Origin: Prevotellaceae bacterium
GTDB taxonomy: Bacteria > Bacteroidota > Bacteroidia > Bacteroidales > Paludibacteraceae
Direction of reading: 5' to 3'
NCBI GenBank assembly: GCA_031271465.1
Contig: JAISVR010000025.1
Coordinates: forward strand, 41,353-105,352
Length of the DNA stretch: 64,000 nucleotides
Made by a program: the position numbers and the translations under genes. Positions 41,185 to 50,359 of the stretch are shown one piece after another. The stretch's first letter is position 1; the number at the start of each line of letters is the position of its first letter. Under the pieces are notes generated by a model, which saw only the letters and a program-made list of their open reading frames with translations, was not told where the DNA came from and made no database searches.

Positions 41185-41514
41185 TTACTCCATTTCCTTG
41201 TAAATGCCGATAGATTTCCCGTATTCAAATTCGCCTTCGAGAATCAGTTCCACATCTTCTTCGGTAAGTTTTACTATCTGCTCTTTTTTAATCGTTTTCA
41301 TGATAAAATCAAGCATAGCTGCTTCATCGATTTCGGCTTCTTCGGCAGAATCTTCTTTGATTAAACCTTGACTGTCGCAATAATCAAAAATCACATCAAG
41401 TATATATTCAATGTCTTCGTCGGTAAACTTTTTATTGTCTTTTTGAACGAATTTTTGAATAAATTTTACTGCTTCCACATCGTCAAATTCTGGTAATTCT
41501 TTTTCAGTTTTCAT
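41185..41514 (-). CDS. Small acidic protein of unknown function
   Basis: This 109-residue protein is strongly acidic and helical (DDVEAVKFIQKFVQKDNKK, FTDEDIEYILDVIFDYC, EEDVELILEGEFEYGKSIG). Two similar segments, TDEDIEYIL and TEEDVELIL, suggest a duplicated helical unit. No signal peptide or membrane helix is present. Proteins like this are seen in Bacteroidales, but I know of no function. It lies between the LysE-like gene and the glycosyltransferase on the same strand. Confidence 0.65.
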   Translation of the reverse strand: MKTEKELPEFDDVEAVKFIQKFVQKDNKKFTDEDIEYILDVIFDYCDSQGLIKEDSAEEAEIDEAAMLDFIMKTIKKEQIVKLTEEDVELILEGEFEYGKSIGIYKEME

Positions 41515-41549
41515 AATCGTTATATTTTAAGTGATTAATTGTTAGAATA

Positions 41550-42197
41550 TTACGGATTAATAATTACTCCTGTTTCTTTCAAAATAGAATAAATCAATCC
41601 GATTACCGATAACCCCATTAATATAGAGCCCGATATTTTGTTAATTAGCCCAAGTCCACGCAAATTGATTTTCGACCGAAACAAACTTACAAAGGAGGTG
41701 ATTGTAAACCACCACAATGCTGCCCCGGCAAGTACAGCAAGCAATCCCACAGCTGTGGTAAATTGCGGACGAGCGGCATCAATAAATTTGAAGCGAGCAA
41801 ACATACCAATAAATAGAAAAATAATAAGAGGATTGGTGATTGTGAGTGCAAAAGAAGTAATAAAATCCTGCCAGTAACTTTCCTTTTTTATGCTGTTTTT
41901 ATTCACGCGGCTCACGGGGTTGGAACGAAACAGAAACATACCAAAAGCAAAAATGATAATGGCACCAACAATTTCGATAACAAACTGATGCGAGTTAATA
42001 AAATTGATAATAAAACTGAGACTAAATGCTGCTAATGAGGCATAAACCAAATCGGACGAAGCGGCTCCCAAGCCGGTAACAAAACCATGATATTTGCCAC
42101 GATTAAGCGTGCGCTGAATGCACAATACTGCAATTGGACCCACAGGTACGGAGGTAAGAATGCCTATAATCAAACCGTTTCTGATAATATCTATCAT
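41550..42197 (-). CDS. LysE-family translocator
   Basis: This 215-residue inner-membrane protein has six predicted helices and belongs to the LysE/RhtB superfamily of amino-acid exporters. The N-terminal GIITSVPVGPIAVLCIQRTL-like segment carries the family's P-x-G-P motif (VPVGPIAV, about 18-25), and a middle SFALTITNPLIIFLF carries the N-P signature. The substrate is not predictable. Its ATG overlaps the stop of miaA by four bases (ATGA), a sign of translational coupling. Confidence 0.85.
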   Translation of the reverse strand: MIDIIRNGLIIGILTSVPVGPIAVLCIQRTLNRGKYHGFVTGLGAASSDLVYASLAAFSLSFIINFINSHQFVIEIVGAIIIFAFGMFLFRSNPVSRVNKNSIKKESYWQDFITSFALTITNPLIIFLFIGMFARFKFIDAARPQFTTAVGLLAVLAGAALWWFTITSFVSLFRSKINLRGLGLINKISGSILMGLSVIGLIYSILKETGVIINP

Positions 42198-43102
42198 AGA
42201 GATAATTGTTTTTTTATTTCTGCAACAATTTCATTGTCTTGATGTGGTTCAAACCATTGAATTTCTTCATCAGCCCGAAACCATGTGAGTTGTCTTTTGG
42301 CATATCGACGGCTATTTTGTTTTATCTTTTCCACTGCAAATTCGAGCGAAGAATTACCGTCAAAATAATCGAACAACTCTCGATAACCCACAGTTTTTAA
42401 TGAATTCAACTGCTTGAACGGATAAAATTGTCGCGCTTCCTCCAATAAACCTTGTTCTAACATTTGGTCAACGCGAGCATTAATGCGCTCGTACAACTCT
42501 TTTCTGTCCATTGTCAGACCAATTTTGACGATGTTAAACGGTCGTTCTTTACGCGTATGGTTAAGCAGGTTGGAATATGGATTTCCTGTTGCTATACACA
42601 CTTCGAGCGCGTGAATTATCCGTTGTCGGTTATTTAAATCTGCCGTTTGATAATACACAGGGTCAATTTCGCATAATTTTTGTTGTAATGCTGCCAATCC
42701 TTGCTCGTTGTACAACGCTGTTACCTCTTTTCGCACTTCCGCATCTACTGTTGGAATATCGTCCAATCCTTTGCACACTGCGTCAATATAAAGCATTGAG
42801 CCGCCCACAAGCATTTGTACGGAATTTTCAGAAAAAAGTTTTTTCAATATTTCAAGAGCCTCCGCTTCGTATTGTCCGGCACTAAAATGCTCGGTAATGC
42901 TTTTATTCCCAATAAAATAATGAGGAACCTTTGCCAATTGTTCCTCACTTGGTACGGCTGTACCGATTTTCAACTCGCGAAATACTTGCCGCGAATCTGC
43001 CGATACAATAGCACAACCAAATGTTTTGGCAAGCCTCAAACTCAACGCGGTTTTCCCTACGCCTGTAGGTCCAAGTAATACAATTAACGAGTTTTTTTTC
43101 AC
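42194..43102 (-). CDS. miaA: tRNA dimethylallyltransferase
   Basis: This 302-residue enzyme adds a dimethylallyl group to A37 of tRNAs that read U-starting codons. The P-loop is VLLGPTGVGKTALSL. Further motifs are SADSRQVFRELKIGTA and the DDIPTV region, then the RRYAKRQLTWFR tRNA-binding motif near the C-terminus. The start is taken as GTG at 43102 (MKKNSLIVLLGPTG). The longer frame begins with a TTG inside the terminator of the upstream gene. Its stop overlaps the LysE-like ATG. Confidence 0.94.
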   Translation of the reverse strand: MKKNSLIVLLGPTGVGKTALSLRLAKTFGCAIVSADSRQVFRELKIGTAVPSEEQLAKVPHYFIGNKSITEHFSAGQYEAEALEILKKLFSENSVQMLVGGSMLYIDAVCKGLDDIPTVDAEVRKEVTALYNEQGLAALQQKLCEIDPVYYQTADLNNRQRIIHALEVCIATGNPYSNLLNHTRKERPFNIVKIGLTMDRKELYERINARVDQMLEQGLLEEARQFYPFKQLNSLKTVGYRELFDYFDGNSSLEFAVEKIKQNSRRYAKRQLTWFRADEEIQWFEPHQDNEIVAEIKKQLSL

Positions 43103-43116
43103 ACTGCAATTATAAT

Positions 43117-43148
43117 AAAAAAAACCCAAGCGGTGTCGGGTTTTTTTT
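43117..43148 (-). terminator. Terminator between the IS1096-passenger-like gene and miaA
   Basis: AAAAAAAACCC and GGGTTTTTTTT arms surround a ten-base segment. It serves the minus-strand gene that ends at 43169, and it forces the choice of the later miaA start. Confidence 0.65.
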
Positions 43149-43168
43149 ATAATTATATAACTATTAAT

Positions 43169-43741
43169 TTAAAAATTCGTTTCTTCGTAAGAATTATCCG
43201 CTTCATTACTATCTAAATCGGAAAATCCTTCTTCATCCAATTCATCAAGGTCATATCCCTCATCACCATAAAACGAATCGTCCAATACTGATGCCGATGC
43301 TGTTGCAGTAAGTGTTGCTATAAAATCATCTTCATTTAAAATCTGTTCAGGAGCTTTACCACGCTTGAGTGAGCAAATTGCTTTTTCGAGGCTTTTTGAA
43401 GGAATAATTTCTTTTAATTCGATAAAAAATGCTCTGTCGGACAAATAATCGAACACATAAAGTAATTTTTGTCCTTCATCAGCTATTAACTCTCCAATAA
43501 TGCTGTTTTCCATTATAAGATTGTCGTATTCGGAACTCGAATCCATCTCTATCAGCGTAATTTCTTGTTCTTTTTCCCAATTGTCATCACAAAGAAAAAA
43601 AGAAGTCATCTGATTCTCGTTGTAATCTGTCGATTGAAGTATGGCAGTATGAAAATCGAAAAAAGTAGCTTCAGAATCAATTTGAATTTCACGAACAAAA
43701 TCGTCTACCTCGTCAGATAAAATAAGAAATCTATAGATCAT
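43169..43741 (-). CDS. IS1096-passenger TnpR-like / pRiA4b ORF-3-like protein
   Basis: This 190-residue acidic protein opens with MIYRFLILSDEVDDFVREIQIDSEATFFDFHTAI in the manner of the plasmid pRiA4b ORF-3-like family (also labelled IS1096 element passenger TnpR). The family motif appears as SFFLCDDNWEKEQEIT and YVFDYLSDRAFFIEL. The C-terminus is a long acidic tail (DDSFYGDEGYDLDELDEEGFSDLDSNE). Despite the name, it has no recombinase catalytic site and no IS is nearby; it is a frequent chromosomal neighbour of dnaA or tRNA-modification genes in Bacteroidales. Function is unknown. Confidence 0.75.
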   Translation of the reverse strand: MIYRFLILSDEVDDFVREIQIDSEATFFDFHTAILQSTDYNENQMTSFFLCDDNWEKEQEITLIEMDSSSEYDNLIMENSIIGELIADEGQKLLYVFDYLSDRAFFIELKEIIPSKSLEKAICSLKRGKAPEQILNEDDFIATLTATASASVLDDSFYGDEGYDLDELDEEGFSDLDSNEADNSYEETNF

Positions 43742-43757
43742 TTTATTTTTTATTTAA

Positions 43758-45134
43758 TTAATAACCTTTTTTCAATTTTGCTTCTATTTCCTGCACATTC
43801 GTTTTAAAATGTTTGTCGGTACTCATCAAGTCGCACACAGTTTTACAAGCGTGTAACACAGTTGCATGGTCGCGATTTCCGATACCGTGTCCAATAGCCG
43901 ACAAAGAATGTTTTGTGTATTGTTTGGATAGATACATCGCAATTTGTCGAGCTTGAACCACTTCTCGCTTACGCGACTGCGTAAGAATAGCTGCTAATTC
44001 CAAGTTAAAATGCGAACATACCGTATCCCTGATTTTTTCAATCGTAATGCTTACCGGCTCGATGTTAACGAGTTTTTTCACTACCGTTTCTGCTAAATTT
44101 AAATCAATAGAATTAGTTAACATAGAATGGGCGAGGAGCGAAACGATAATACCTTCTAAATCTCGGATATTTTCCACCATGTTCTCAGCAATAAAATCTA
44201 CCACTTCTTCCGAAATATCCAATCCATCTTTATAAATTTTATGTTGTAAAATAGCTTTACGCAATTCAAAATCAGGTTTTTCGAGTTCGGCAGTCAAACC
44301 CCATTTAAAACGAGTAAGTAAGCGTTGTTCCATACCTTGTATCAAAGCCGGCGAACGATCGCAAGTAAGAATTAATTGCTTACGCGATTGATGCAAATGA
44401 TTAAAGATATTGAAAAATGTGTTTTGTGTTTGCGTTTTACCGGCAAATTCTTGAATATCATCAATTATCAATACATCAATTGTTTGATAGAAATTGAGGA
44501 AATCGTTTGTAGTATTGCGACGAACGGCATCGGTATATTGAATCTGAAACTGATTTGCCGATACATACAACACTCGTTTTTCGGGAAATCGTTCTTTTAC
44601 CGCACTGCCTATAGCGTGCACAAGGTGTGTCTTGCCAACACCCGATTGTCCATACAAAAACAATGGATTGAAAGCCGTATCCCCCGGATTAGCAGCAATG
44701 CTCAAACCTGCTACACGAGCCAATTTGTTTGCTTTCCCTTCCACGAAATTATCGAACGAGTATTTACTATTCAACTGTGGATTAATGTCTTTCAATACAG
44801 TTTTCTCAAACGGATTATTGACCATAGTTACGGGAGAATTCGAAACTTTCTTCACGCTTGGCAATTCGGTTACTGTTTTAGTAGCCTTATCCATTACGAT
44901 ACGATATTTCAATTGGGTACCTTCACCAACTTCTCGGTACAATGTTTTACGAAGCAAGTCAATATACTTTTCTTCGATGTACTCATAAAAAAACTGACTG
45001 GGTACTTGTATAACGAATTCGTTATCTTTATAACCGAGCGGAACAACAGGAGCGAACCAAGTTTCGAATGCGGTTTCGTTGATGTTGTCTTTAATAACAC
45101 GGAGGCAATTATCCCATAATTTCACATAATCCAT
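43758..45134 (-). CDS. dnaA: Chromosomal replication initiator DnaA
   Basis: This 458-residue AAA+ initiator binds DnaA boxes and opens oriC. Domain I is at the N-terminus (LWDNCLRVIKDNINETAFETWFAPVVPLG). Walker A is YGQSGVGKTHLV and Walker B is LIIDDIQEF. The C-terminal DNA-binding domain ends with the signature GNRDHATVLHACKTV. The ATG at 45134 (MDYVKLW) gives the family N-terminus; the frame extends 15 more codons with no support. It is followed by the IS1096-passenger-like gene 16 bases downstream. Confidence 0.96.
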   Translation of the reverse strand: MDYVKLWDNCLRVIKDNINETAFETWFAPVVPLGYKDNEFVIQVPSQFFYEYIEEKYIDLLRKTLYREVGEGTQLKYRIVMDKATKTVTELPSVKKVSNSPVTMVNNPFEKTVLKDINPQLNSKYSFDNFVEGKANKLARVAGLSIAANPGDTAFNPLFLYGQSGVGKTHLVHAIGSAVKERFPEKRVLYVSANQFQIQYTDAVRRNTTNDFLNFYQTIDVLIIDDIQEFAGKTQTQNTFFNIFNHLHQSRKQLILTCDRSPALIQGMEQRLLTRFKWGLTAELEKPDFELRKAILQHKIYKDGLDISEEVVDFIAENMVENIRDLEGIIVSLLAHSMLTNSIDLNLAETVVKKLVNIEPVSITIEKIRDTVCSHFNLELAAILTQSRKREVVQARQIAMYLSKQYTKHSLSAIGHGIGNRDHATVLHACKTVCDLMSTDKHFKTNVQEIEAKLKKGY

Positions 45135-45502
45135 AACGCTAAAAAAATATTTATTTGGCAATGCAAATATGTAAATCATTTTGTTTAAAAAAAAACTATT
45201 TATCTCTTGTATTTCTGATTTATCTTTATTTGCCTCATTTTTAGCGCATTAACATAACACGCTGTTTATCAATAAGTTAAAAATTAAACTTTATATCAAG
45301 AAACTGAAAATTAATAAATTAGTTACTATGAGAATAATTGTTAATTATCGTCATTTCATCTCTCTTCGCACTTGTTAATCGAACTTTAAGCAGTTTCAAT
45401 TTTATTTTTCTTATTTAGACAAAATAAAAATAAAGAATCGAACTAATTTTTTATTTTAAAAACAATCGTTTCTTATTTCATCGTGAATGGCAAAGTTAAA
45501 CG
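45135..45502. other. A+T-rich dnaA upstream region, no oriC hallmarks seen
   Basis: The stretch between dnaA and the next terminator is rich in A and T and has no convincing ORF. A near-consensus minus-strand -7 box (CATATTTG, 45164-45171) probably serves dnaA. By eye I find no cluster of TTATCCACA-type DnaA boxes. Direct evidence for an origin here is lacking. Confidence 0.4.
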
Positions 45503-45540
45503 AAAAAAGAGTGCACATATATAAAATGTGCACTCTTTTC
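45503..45540 (-). terminator. Terminator of the T9SS-tailed Ig-like protein gene
   Basis: AAAAAAGAGTGCACAT pairs with ATGTGCACTCTTTT around a seven-base loop. On the minus strand it follows the stop at 45556 by 16 bases. Confidence 0.85.
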
Positions 45541-45555
45541 TGTATTTTTAATATA

Positions 45556-47226
45556 CTAGTATACTAGCAATTTTTGAGTGATATTGCCTACTTTTATGAT
45601 ATAAACACCTACCGGCAAATTAATGACATTGCTACCCGGTGTACCAGCCTTAACACTAAGAGTTACTCCTGATGCTGCAATTATGCTAATATCATTTGAT
45701 TCAGTAAGTTGCACATCAATATAACCCTTACCTTGCAAAATAGTGATATTGGTTGTCGAAATTTCTGGAGTAGCAGTAGTTCCATCATCGTATTTGTACA
45801 AATAAACAGGAGATTGTGCTCCTGCACGATAGGAGTTAAACAGCAAAGAATTAATAGCTGAATTAAAGCGAATAGTATCCATAGCATTGCTGCCGTCCAT
45901 ACCTGTACAAATTATATCTGCTATACTGTCTACTGTAAAAATATTTATCTGATATTCAATAGCTGATGCATCTAAAAAAAGTCGAGAAATATCTGTATTG
46001 CCACCGGCACAACGCAGATACTCGCCGTTGTTTAATTCATCTTTCAAATACCATGATTGAGTCGCTTGTTCCAAAGTAATTTCGTAAGGATAATAACTAT
46101 CGTTAGCAAAAATTATAGAAGCAGGTTCTACTTCAATTTTATCTTCAACCACCGTTACTTTTACACCCGGTCTGTTATTTGTATTTTGCCAGCCCATGGC
46201 ATAATATTCTTCGGCTCTTTTTCCAACAATTAAATATTTTCCACCATCAATTAGGTCTGCATTGGAGGTAACAATTTTGTAGGTTTTCGTTGTACCACCG
46301 GGAAGCACTTCTATTGTATAATCTGCTGTTCCTGCACAATAGGTGGCTGTGGCAGCTACCGAAGCTGTGATTTTGGCAGTACCGGCATGACCGAGTGTTA
46401 CTTCTCCCGAAGATTCATTTACGCTTGCGACATCTGCATTATCGCTCGAATAAATCACTGTTCCATCGCTTACGGTATTTGCTACGACTGTGAATGGAGC
46501 ATCACTTGTCTTTTTTACTATGCTTGGTTCTGAAAATCCTATCTCAGGGTCAGTACAAGCTACAAGACGATTTACTTTTCCATACACAACCAAATCGCTC
46601 ATACTTGTGTTGTTGCCCGGAACGCGAAGAACACCTCCGGAAGCTACATTACCGGTTCCTCCAATGCTCGATGCTGAAGTACCATCATCTACTGCCCAAA
46701 AACGAAATTCGACCTTTTGTGCAGTTTTAATGTTTAAATTTTCCAATTTAATAGGATCAGCATTGGCTGTGCTTCCAAATTCAAATTTTGTTGGATTTGA
46801 AACCCAGTCTGCATCATCGACTTTATAACCAAAATATCCATATTTCGGGGCTGTATTAGAACCCCATACAACAATAGTAAGAGAATCTACATCAATATTA
46901 CAATTGACAGCTGCTTGAATGCTAAAAGTTACATAGCTTGTGGCATCTGCTGCATTAGTTACTGTAGCTGCATTTTTTTCATTCCAGCCACTTACGGGAA
47001 AGCAGGCAGCGGTTGTTGGGTTAGTAGTAAAACCGACTTTCGACAGTTTATCGCCCGATACATCGGTTGCATAGGTAGGGTCGCCCACAGTACCACCTGT
47101 CCAGTTTTCGGCTTCGTAACTAACAAGAGGAATCGAGCTTCCTTGAGCACCAACATTCATGCTTCCGAGCGATAATATCGCTGCTGCGAGCATCGTTTTA
47201 AAAAAGGTAGTTGTTTTCATACGCAT
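45556..47226 (-). CDS. Secreted protein with BIG2-like Ig domain and T9SS-type tail
   Basis: This 556-residue exported protein has a signal peptide (ending NVGAQ at about residue 28; an ATG two codons in, at 47220, is an alternative start). Residues of about 30-220 form a beta-rich region with carbohydrate-binding-like character (SYEAENWTGGTVGD, VEFRFWAVDDGTSASSIGG). About 222-308 is a BIG2-type Ig-like domain (YSSDNADVASVNESSGEVTLGHAGTAKITA). About 310-480 is a further beta region with Trp/Tyr. The last 70 residues are a T9SS type A sorting domain, ending LPVGVYIIKVGNITQKLLVY. Predicted surface-bound or released; ligand unknown. Confidence 0.7.
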   Translation of the reverse strand: MRMKTTTFFKTMLAAAILSLGSMNVGAQGSSIPLVSYEAENWTGGTVGDPTYATDVSGDKLSKVGFTTNPTTAACFPVSGWNEKNAATVTNAADATSYVTFSIQAAVNCNIDVDSLTIVVWGSNTAPKYGYFGYKVDDADWVSNPTKFEFGSTANADPIKLENLNIKTAQKVEFRFWAVDDGTSASSIGGTGNVASGGVLRVPGNNTSMSDLVVYGKVNRLVACTDPEIGFSEPSIVKKTSDAPFTVVANTVSDGTVIYSSDNADVASVNESSGEVTLGHAGTAKITASVAATATYCAGTADYTIEVLPGGTTKTYKIVTSNADLIDGGKYLIVGKRAEEYYAMGWQNTNNRPGVKVTVVEDKIEVEPASIIFANDSYYPYEITLEQATQSWYLKDELNNGEYLRCAGGNTDISRLFLDASAIEYQINIFTVDSIADIICTGMDGSNAMDTIRFNSAINSLLFNSYRAGAQSPVYLYKYDDGTTATPEISTTNITILQGKGYIDVQLTESNDISIIAASGVTLSVKAGTPGSNVINLPVGVYIIKVGNITQKLLVY

Positions 47227-47364
47227 TAAGATTTATTTATTTAACAAAATTATTTTTCTTCTAAATTGGCTATACAAATTAAAAATCAAATCGAAACTGT
47301 ATATTTTTATATTAATTATATAGGTATCGGTTACATACTTTTTTGATACAAAAAAAAATCGGAC

Positions 47365-47682
47365 TTATTTTACCGAAATTTTCTTTGTAGTGGTACCTAC
47401 TTTTATAATATAATATCCTTTCTTAAGATCGAGCAGGAAATATTGTTTGTTTTCCGTTGTTGTAGAACGGAATATACTCACCCCAAGCATGCTGAAAATT
47501 TCTACCGGGGCATTCACAGGAGCATTTTCAACACTCAATTTTCCGTTGGCAAATGATACATGTATACTTTCGGAAAGATTCACTTCTTTTCCCTGAAAAT
47601 TAGCCGTTTCAGCCAACAAATGCTCTGCTGAAAAAGCTAAACTAGAAATAAAAAGCAGGATGAAAAGTAGTGTGCGTTTCAT
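47365..47682 (-). CDS. Short exported protein made almost entirely of a T9SS-like sorting domain
   Basis: This 105-residue protein has a signal peptide (MKRTLLFILLFISSLAFSAE). About 80 residues follow that resemble a T9SS C-terminal domain (LSVENAPVNAPVEIFSMLGVSIF, then FLLDLKKGYYIIKVGTTTKKISVK). Its tail GYYIIKVGTTTKKISV matches the VYIIKVGNITQKLLV end of the adjacent gene. It has essentially no cargo domain. The frame extends to a TTG at 47694, but ATG 47682 is preferred and its -7 box is at 47713-47720. Stand-alone sorting domains are known in Bacteroidales; their role is unclear. Confidence 0.65.
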   Translation of the reverse strand: MKRTLLFILLFISSLAFSAEHLLAETANFQGKEVNLSESIHVSFANGKLSVENAPVNAPVEIFSMLGVSIFRSTTTENKQYFLLDLKKGYYIIKVGTTTKKISVK

Positions 47683-47712
47683 AATTAAAGTCAAGTATAA
47701 AATTCAATTTTC

Positions 47713-47720
47713 CAAAGGTA
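47713..47720 (-). promoter_or_regulatory. -7 box (TACCTTTG) of the short T9SS-domain gene
   Basis: A TAnnTTTG match on the minus strand, 31 bases from the ATG at 47682. Confidence 0.5.
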
Positions 47721-47793
47721 AAATTTATATTTGTATTTCACAAATCAAAAAATGAGTTTTTCATAAAAATAACATCCAAGTAACTTTAACTTA

Positions 47794-49440
47794 TTATTTT
47801 TTATGTTTTAGTAACACTTTTGCATTGTGAATGGCTGCTTCGCTAAGAGTTGCTCCACTAAGCATTTGAGCTATTTCTGTGATTCGTTCCGGTTCGCTAA
47901 GGCATTTAATGTTGGTAGTCGGATTTTTATATACTTTATAATGTTGTGTGCCTTTAGCAGCAATTTGAGGTAGGTGAGTTATGCAAATTACTTGCATTCC
48001 GGCACTCATCCGAAGCATAATGTCTGCCATTTTATCAGCTATTTCGCCCGAAATCCCGGTATCTATTTCGTCGAAAATAATACTTGGGAGAGCTTTATTG
48101 TTAGCAATAAGTGATTTGAGGGCAAGCATTACTCGTGAAATTTCACCTCCCGAAGCAGTTTCCGAAACGGCTTGTAAAACCGTATTTGCATTTGCTGAGA
48201 AAAGAAAATCTACACGATTGCAACCGGTAGTTGTCATTTTGTCGATTTGATTTATTTCCACTTTAAAACTCACTTTTGACATACCTAACAAGGATAATTT
48301 TTCCGCAAGTTCTTTCTCCACAATTTGTGCTGCCTTGATACGACTTTGAGTCAGTTTTTGAACTGCTTCATTTACTTGATTTTCAATTGTTTTTATTTCT
48401 TTTTCGAGTCGTATTATTGCTTCGTCCGAAAGGTCGATATTGGTTAATTTTTCACTTAATTCTGTTTGCAAGTTGAGTAATTCGGCTATATCAGCACTGC
48501 GATGTTTTTGTAATAATGAGTTAATTAGGTCAAGGCGTTGAGTTACAATATCGAATCGTTGTGGGTCAAAAACAATGTCATTTTGTCGGGTTTCAATCTC
48601 GTTTTCAATATCTTTTATTTCTATAAGACAAGAGTTTAATCGTTCTTCAAACTCTTCAATATCGGGCATAAATTTAGTGATTTTTCGAAATGCAGAGAGC
48701 GACTCTTTCAGACCGGAAATGATGTTATGATTTCCATTACCAATTTGTTGCAAAATACTATCAAAGTTCGTTTTTATTTCTTCTGCATGACTGAGTTTTT
48801 TTAATTCAATTTCCAATTCATCTTGCTCATTTTCTTGGAGTTGTGCTGAATTAAGTTGGTCAAATTGAAATTGAAAATAATCTTTATCGGCTTTGTTTTT
48901 TTCGCTCGTTTCGCACATCAATTGCAATTCGGCAGAGAGTTTTTTAAATTCTTGATATAGCTGTTGATATTGTTTAAGTTCCGTTGCGTTTTTTGCCACA
49001 ATATCCAATACTTTAAGCTGGAACGAATTATCTTTTAACAATAAGTTTTCGTGTTGCGAATGTATATCAATCAATTGAACGCCAAGTTCTTTTAACAACG
49101 AAGTAGACACGGGCGTATCGTTAACAAAAGCCCGCGATTTGCCATTTGCAAGTAATTCGCGACGAATAATACACAAAGGGTCGTAATCAAGGTCATTAGC
49201 ATTAAAAAAAGCTTCCAAGTTATATTCAGAAACTTGAAATTGCGCTTCTATCAAGCATTTATCGGCTCCTTCCCGAATTTGTTTAGCATCTGCCCGTTGT
49301 CCCAAAATTAATGCCAATGCACCCATGATAATAGATTTTCCGGCACCCGTTTCACCGGTAATTACCGAAAATCCTGGCTGGAAATTAATGTCAAGCTTAT
49401 CGATTATGGCATAATTTTTTATAGACAACGATTGTAACAT
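47794..49440 (-). CDS. recN: DNA repair protein RecN
   Basis: This 548-residue SMC-like ATPase acts in double-strand-break repair. Walker A is GETGAGKSIIMGAL (30-43) at the N-terminus. A long coiled coil occupies the middle (about 150-375). The C-terminal ABC signature is TASGGEISRVMLALK, followed by Walker B PSIIFDEIDTGISG. The length is normal. It is the last gene of the bamD - rpoZ - coaBC - porD - recN cluster, 19 bases after porD, a conserved order in Bacteroidota. Confidence 0.95.
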   Translation of the reverse strand: MLQSLSIKNYAIIDKLDINFQPGFSVITGETGAGKSIIMGALALILGQRADAKQIREGADKCLIEAQFQVSEYNLEAFFNANDLDYDPLCIIRRELLANGKSRAFVNDTPVSTSLLKELGVQLIDIHSQHENLLLKDNSFQLKVLDIVAKNATELKQYQQLYQEFKKLSAELQLMCETSEKNKADKDYFQFQFDQLNSAQLQENEQDELEIELKKLSHAEEIKTNFDSILQQIGNGNHNIISGLKESLSAFRKITKFMPDIEEFEERLNSCLIEIKDIENEIETRQNDIVFDPQRFDIVTQRLDLINSLLQKHRSADIAELLNLQTELSEKLTNIDLSDEAIIRLEKEIKTIENQVNEAVQKLTQSRIKAAQIVEKELAEKLSLLGMSKVSFKVEINQIDKMTTTGCNRVDFLFSANANTVLQAVSETASGGEISRVMLALKSLIANNKALPSIIFDEIDTGISGEIADKMADIMLRMSAGMQVICITHLPQIAAKGTQHYKVYKNPTTNIKCLSEPERITEIAQMLSGATLSEAAIHNAKVLLKHKK

Positions 49441-49459
49441 AGGGGAGAGGGGAATATTA

Positions 49460-50359
49460 TCAATTTTTCATTATTTGGTCGTAAACAGCCGATTTTGAAG
49501 GGTCGATATCCATAAGCAAATCATATATCTGTTTTTTCTCCTTGGCGGGTGCTTTGGAAAAAATATTAACAATTTCGTCGCGTTTGGAATCTAAAAAAAT
49601 TGATAATACCACACTCGAAGGTCGTGCCCGATTGGCTTCGCGCAATGCTGAAAAAGAGTTTGCTATTTGTGCACTCCCTTTACTTACATTTGCCGCCATT
49701 TCGTCCAACCCAAGACGATGGTAAGTATAGAAAAACTCTCTAAATTGGCGTAAATTATTGTCCAACAAATTGTTAATAATAGCATATCTATTGCGGTCAT
49801 CTTCAAATGCTTTCCAGCCTTTTTCATTTTGACTTTGTGCTAAATTAACAATACTTTCGGCTTTCGAAAAAGCAGAAGTACCACCCAATCGTGCAAAAGA
49901 ATCGGCATCATAGCCAATAATCAAGTAACAATAATAGGCAAGTACAGCCGATAAGTTTGAACTAAACGAACCTTCGGCATATTCTATTGGTGTATGTTCG
50001 ATATATTCAAAGTTGAAATTATCATCCTTAAAACTAAACAACGGGGTATAATAACTTGAATTGAAAATAGGGCGACGCGATTGTACTTGTATACTTGCTT
50101 TGAAATCTTTCTCATCAAACGCCTCGTTTATCGTAATAAAAAACGAACATTCGATTCGTTCTGCTGCTTCATATTGCAAGTCTGTCCAGCGACGGTTGTT
50201 TACAAATTCGCCAATAGCTTTTTGCAAAGTGTTGAAAATCTGCTTATTGGTAGCTGTTGTCAATTTTTCGGCATTTACTGTAACGCTACAATTTAACTCT
50301 TGTCCTACAGCAAACAGAGAAATACAAAAAAAAGCGAGAATTAGTGTTGTCTTTTTCAT
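49460..50359 (-). CDS. porD: PorD (DUF4835) type IX secretion protein
   Basis: This 299-residue protein has a signal peptide (MKKTTLILAFFCISLFAVGQ). The mature sequence starts ELNCSVTVNAEKLTTATNKQIFNTLQKAIGEFVNNRRWTD, the DUF4835/PorD signature. It has ECSFFITIN, then SYYTPLFSFKDDNFNFEY, and a conserved ADSFARLGG. PorD is required for the type IX secretion system in Porphyromonas gingivalis, where it acts in the periplasm or at the outer membrane. Its exact job is not settled. Its ATG overlaps the stop of coaBC by four bases, so the two are translationally coupled. Confidence 0.9.
   Translation of the reverse strand: MKKTTLILAFFCISLFAVGQELNCSVTVNAEKLTTATNKQIFNTLQKAIGEFVNNRRWTDLQYEAAERIECSFFITINEAFDEKDFKASIQVQSRRPIFNSSYYTPLFSFKDDNFNFEYIEHTPIEYAEGSFSSNLSAVLAYYCYLIIGYDADSFARLGGTSAFSKAESIVNLAQSQNEKGWKAFEDDRNRYAIINNLLDNNLRQFREFFYTYHRLGLDEMAANVSKGSAQIANSFSALREANRARPSSVVLSIFLDSKRDEIVNIFSKAPAKEKKQIYDLLMDIDPSKSAVYDQIMKN

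Noticed and set aside
43103..43129. Longer miaA start at 43129
   Set aside because: The codon is a TTG inside the terminator hairpin of the upstream gene, while GTG 43102 gives the family N-terminus.
43169..43741. Transposon resolvase (from the TnpR-type family name)
   Set aside because: No serine-recombinase catalytic motif and no inverted ends or transposase nearby.
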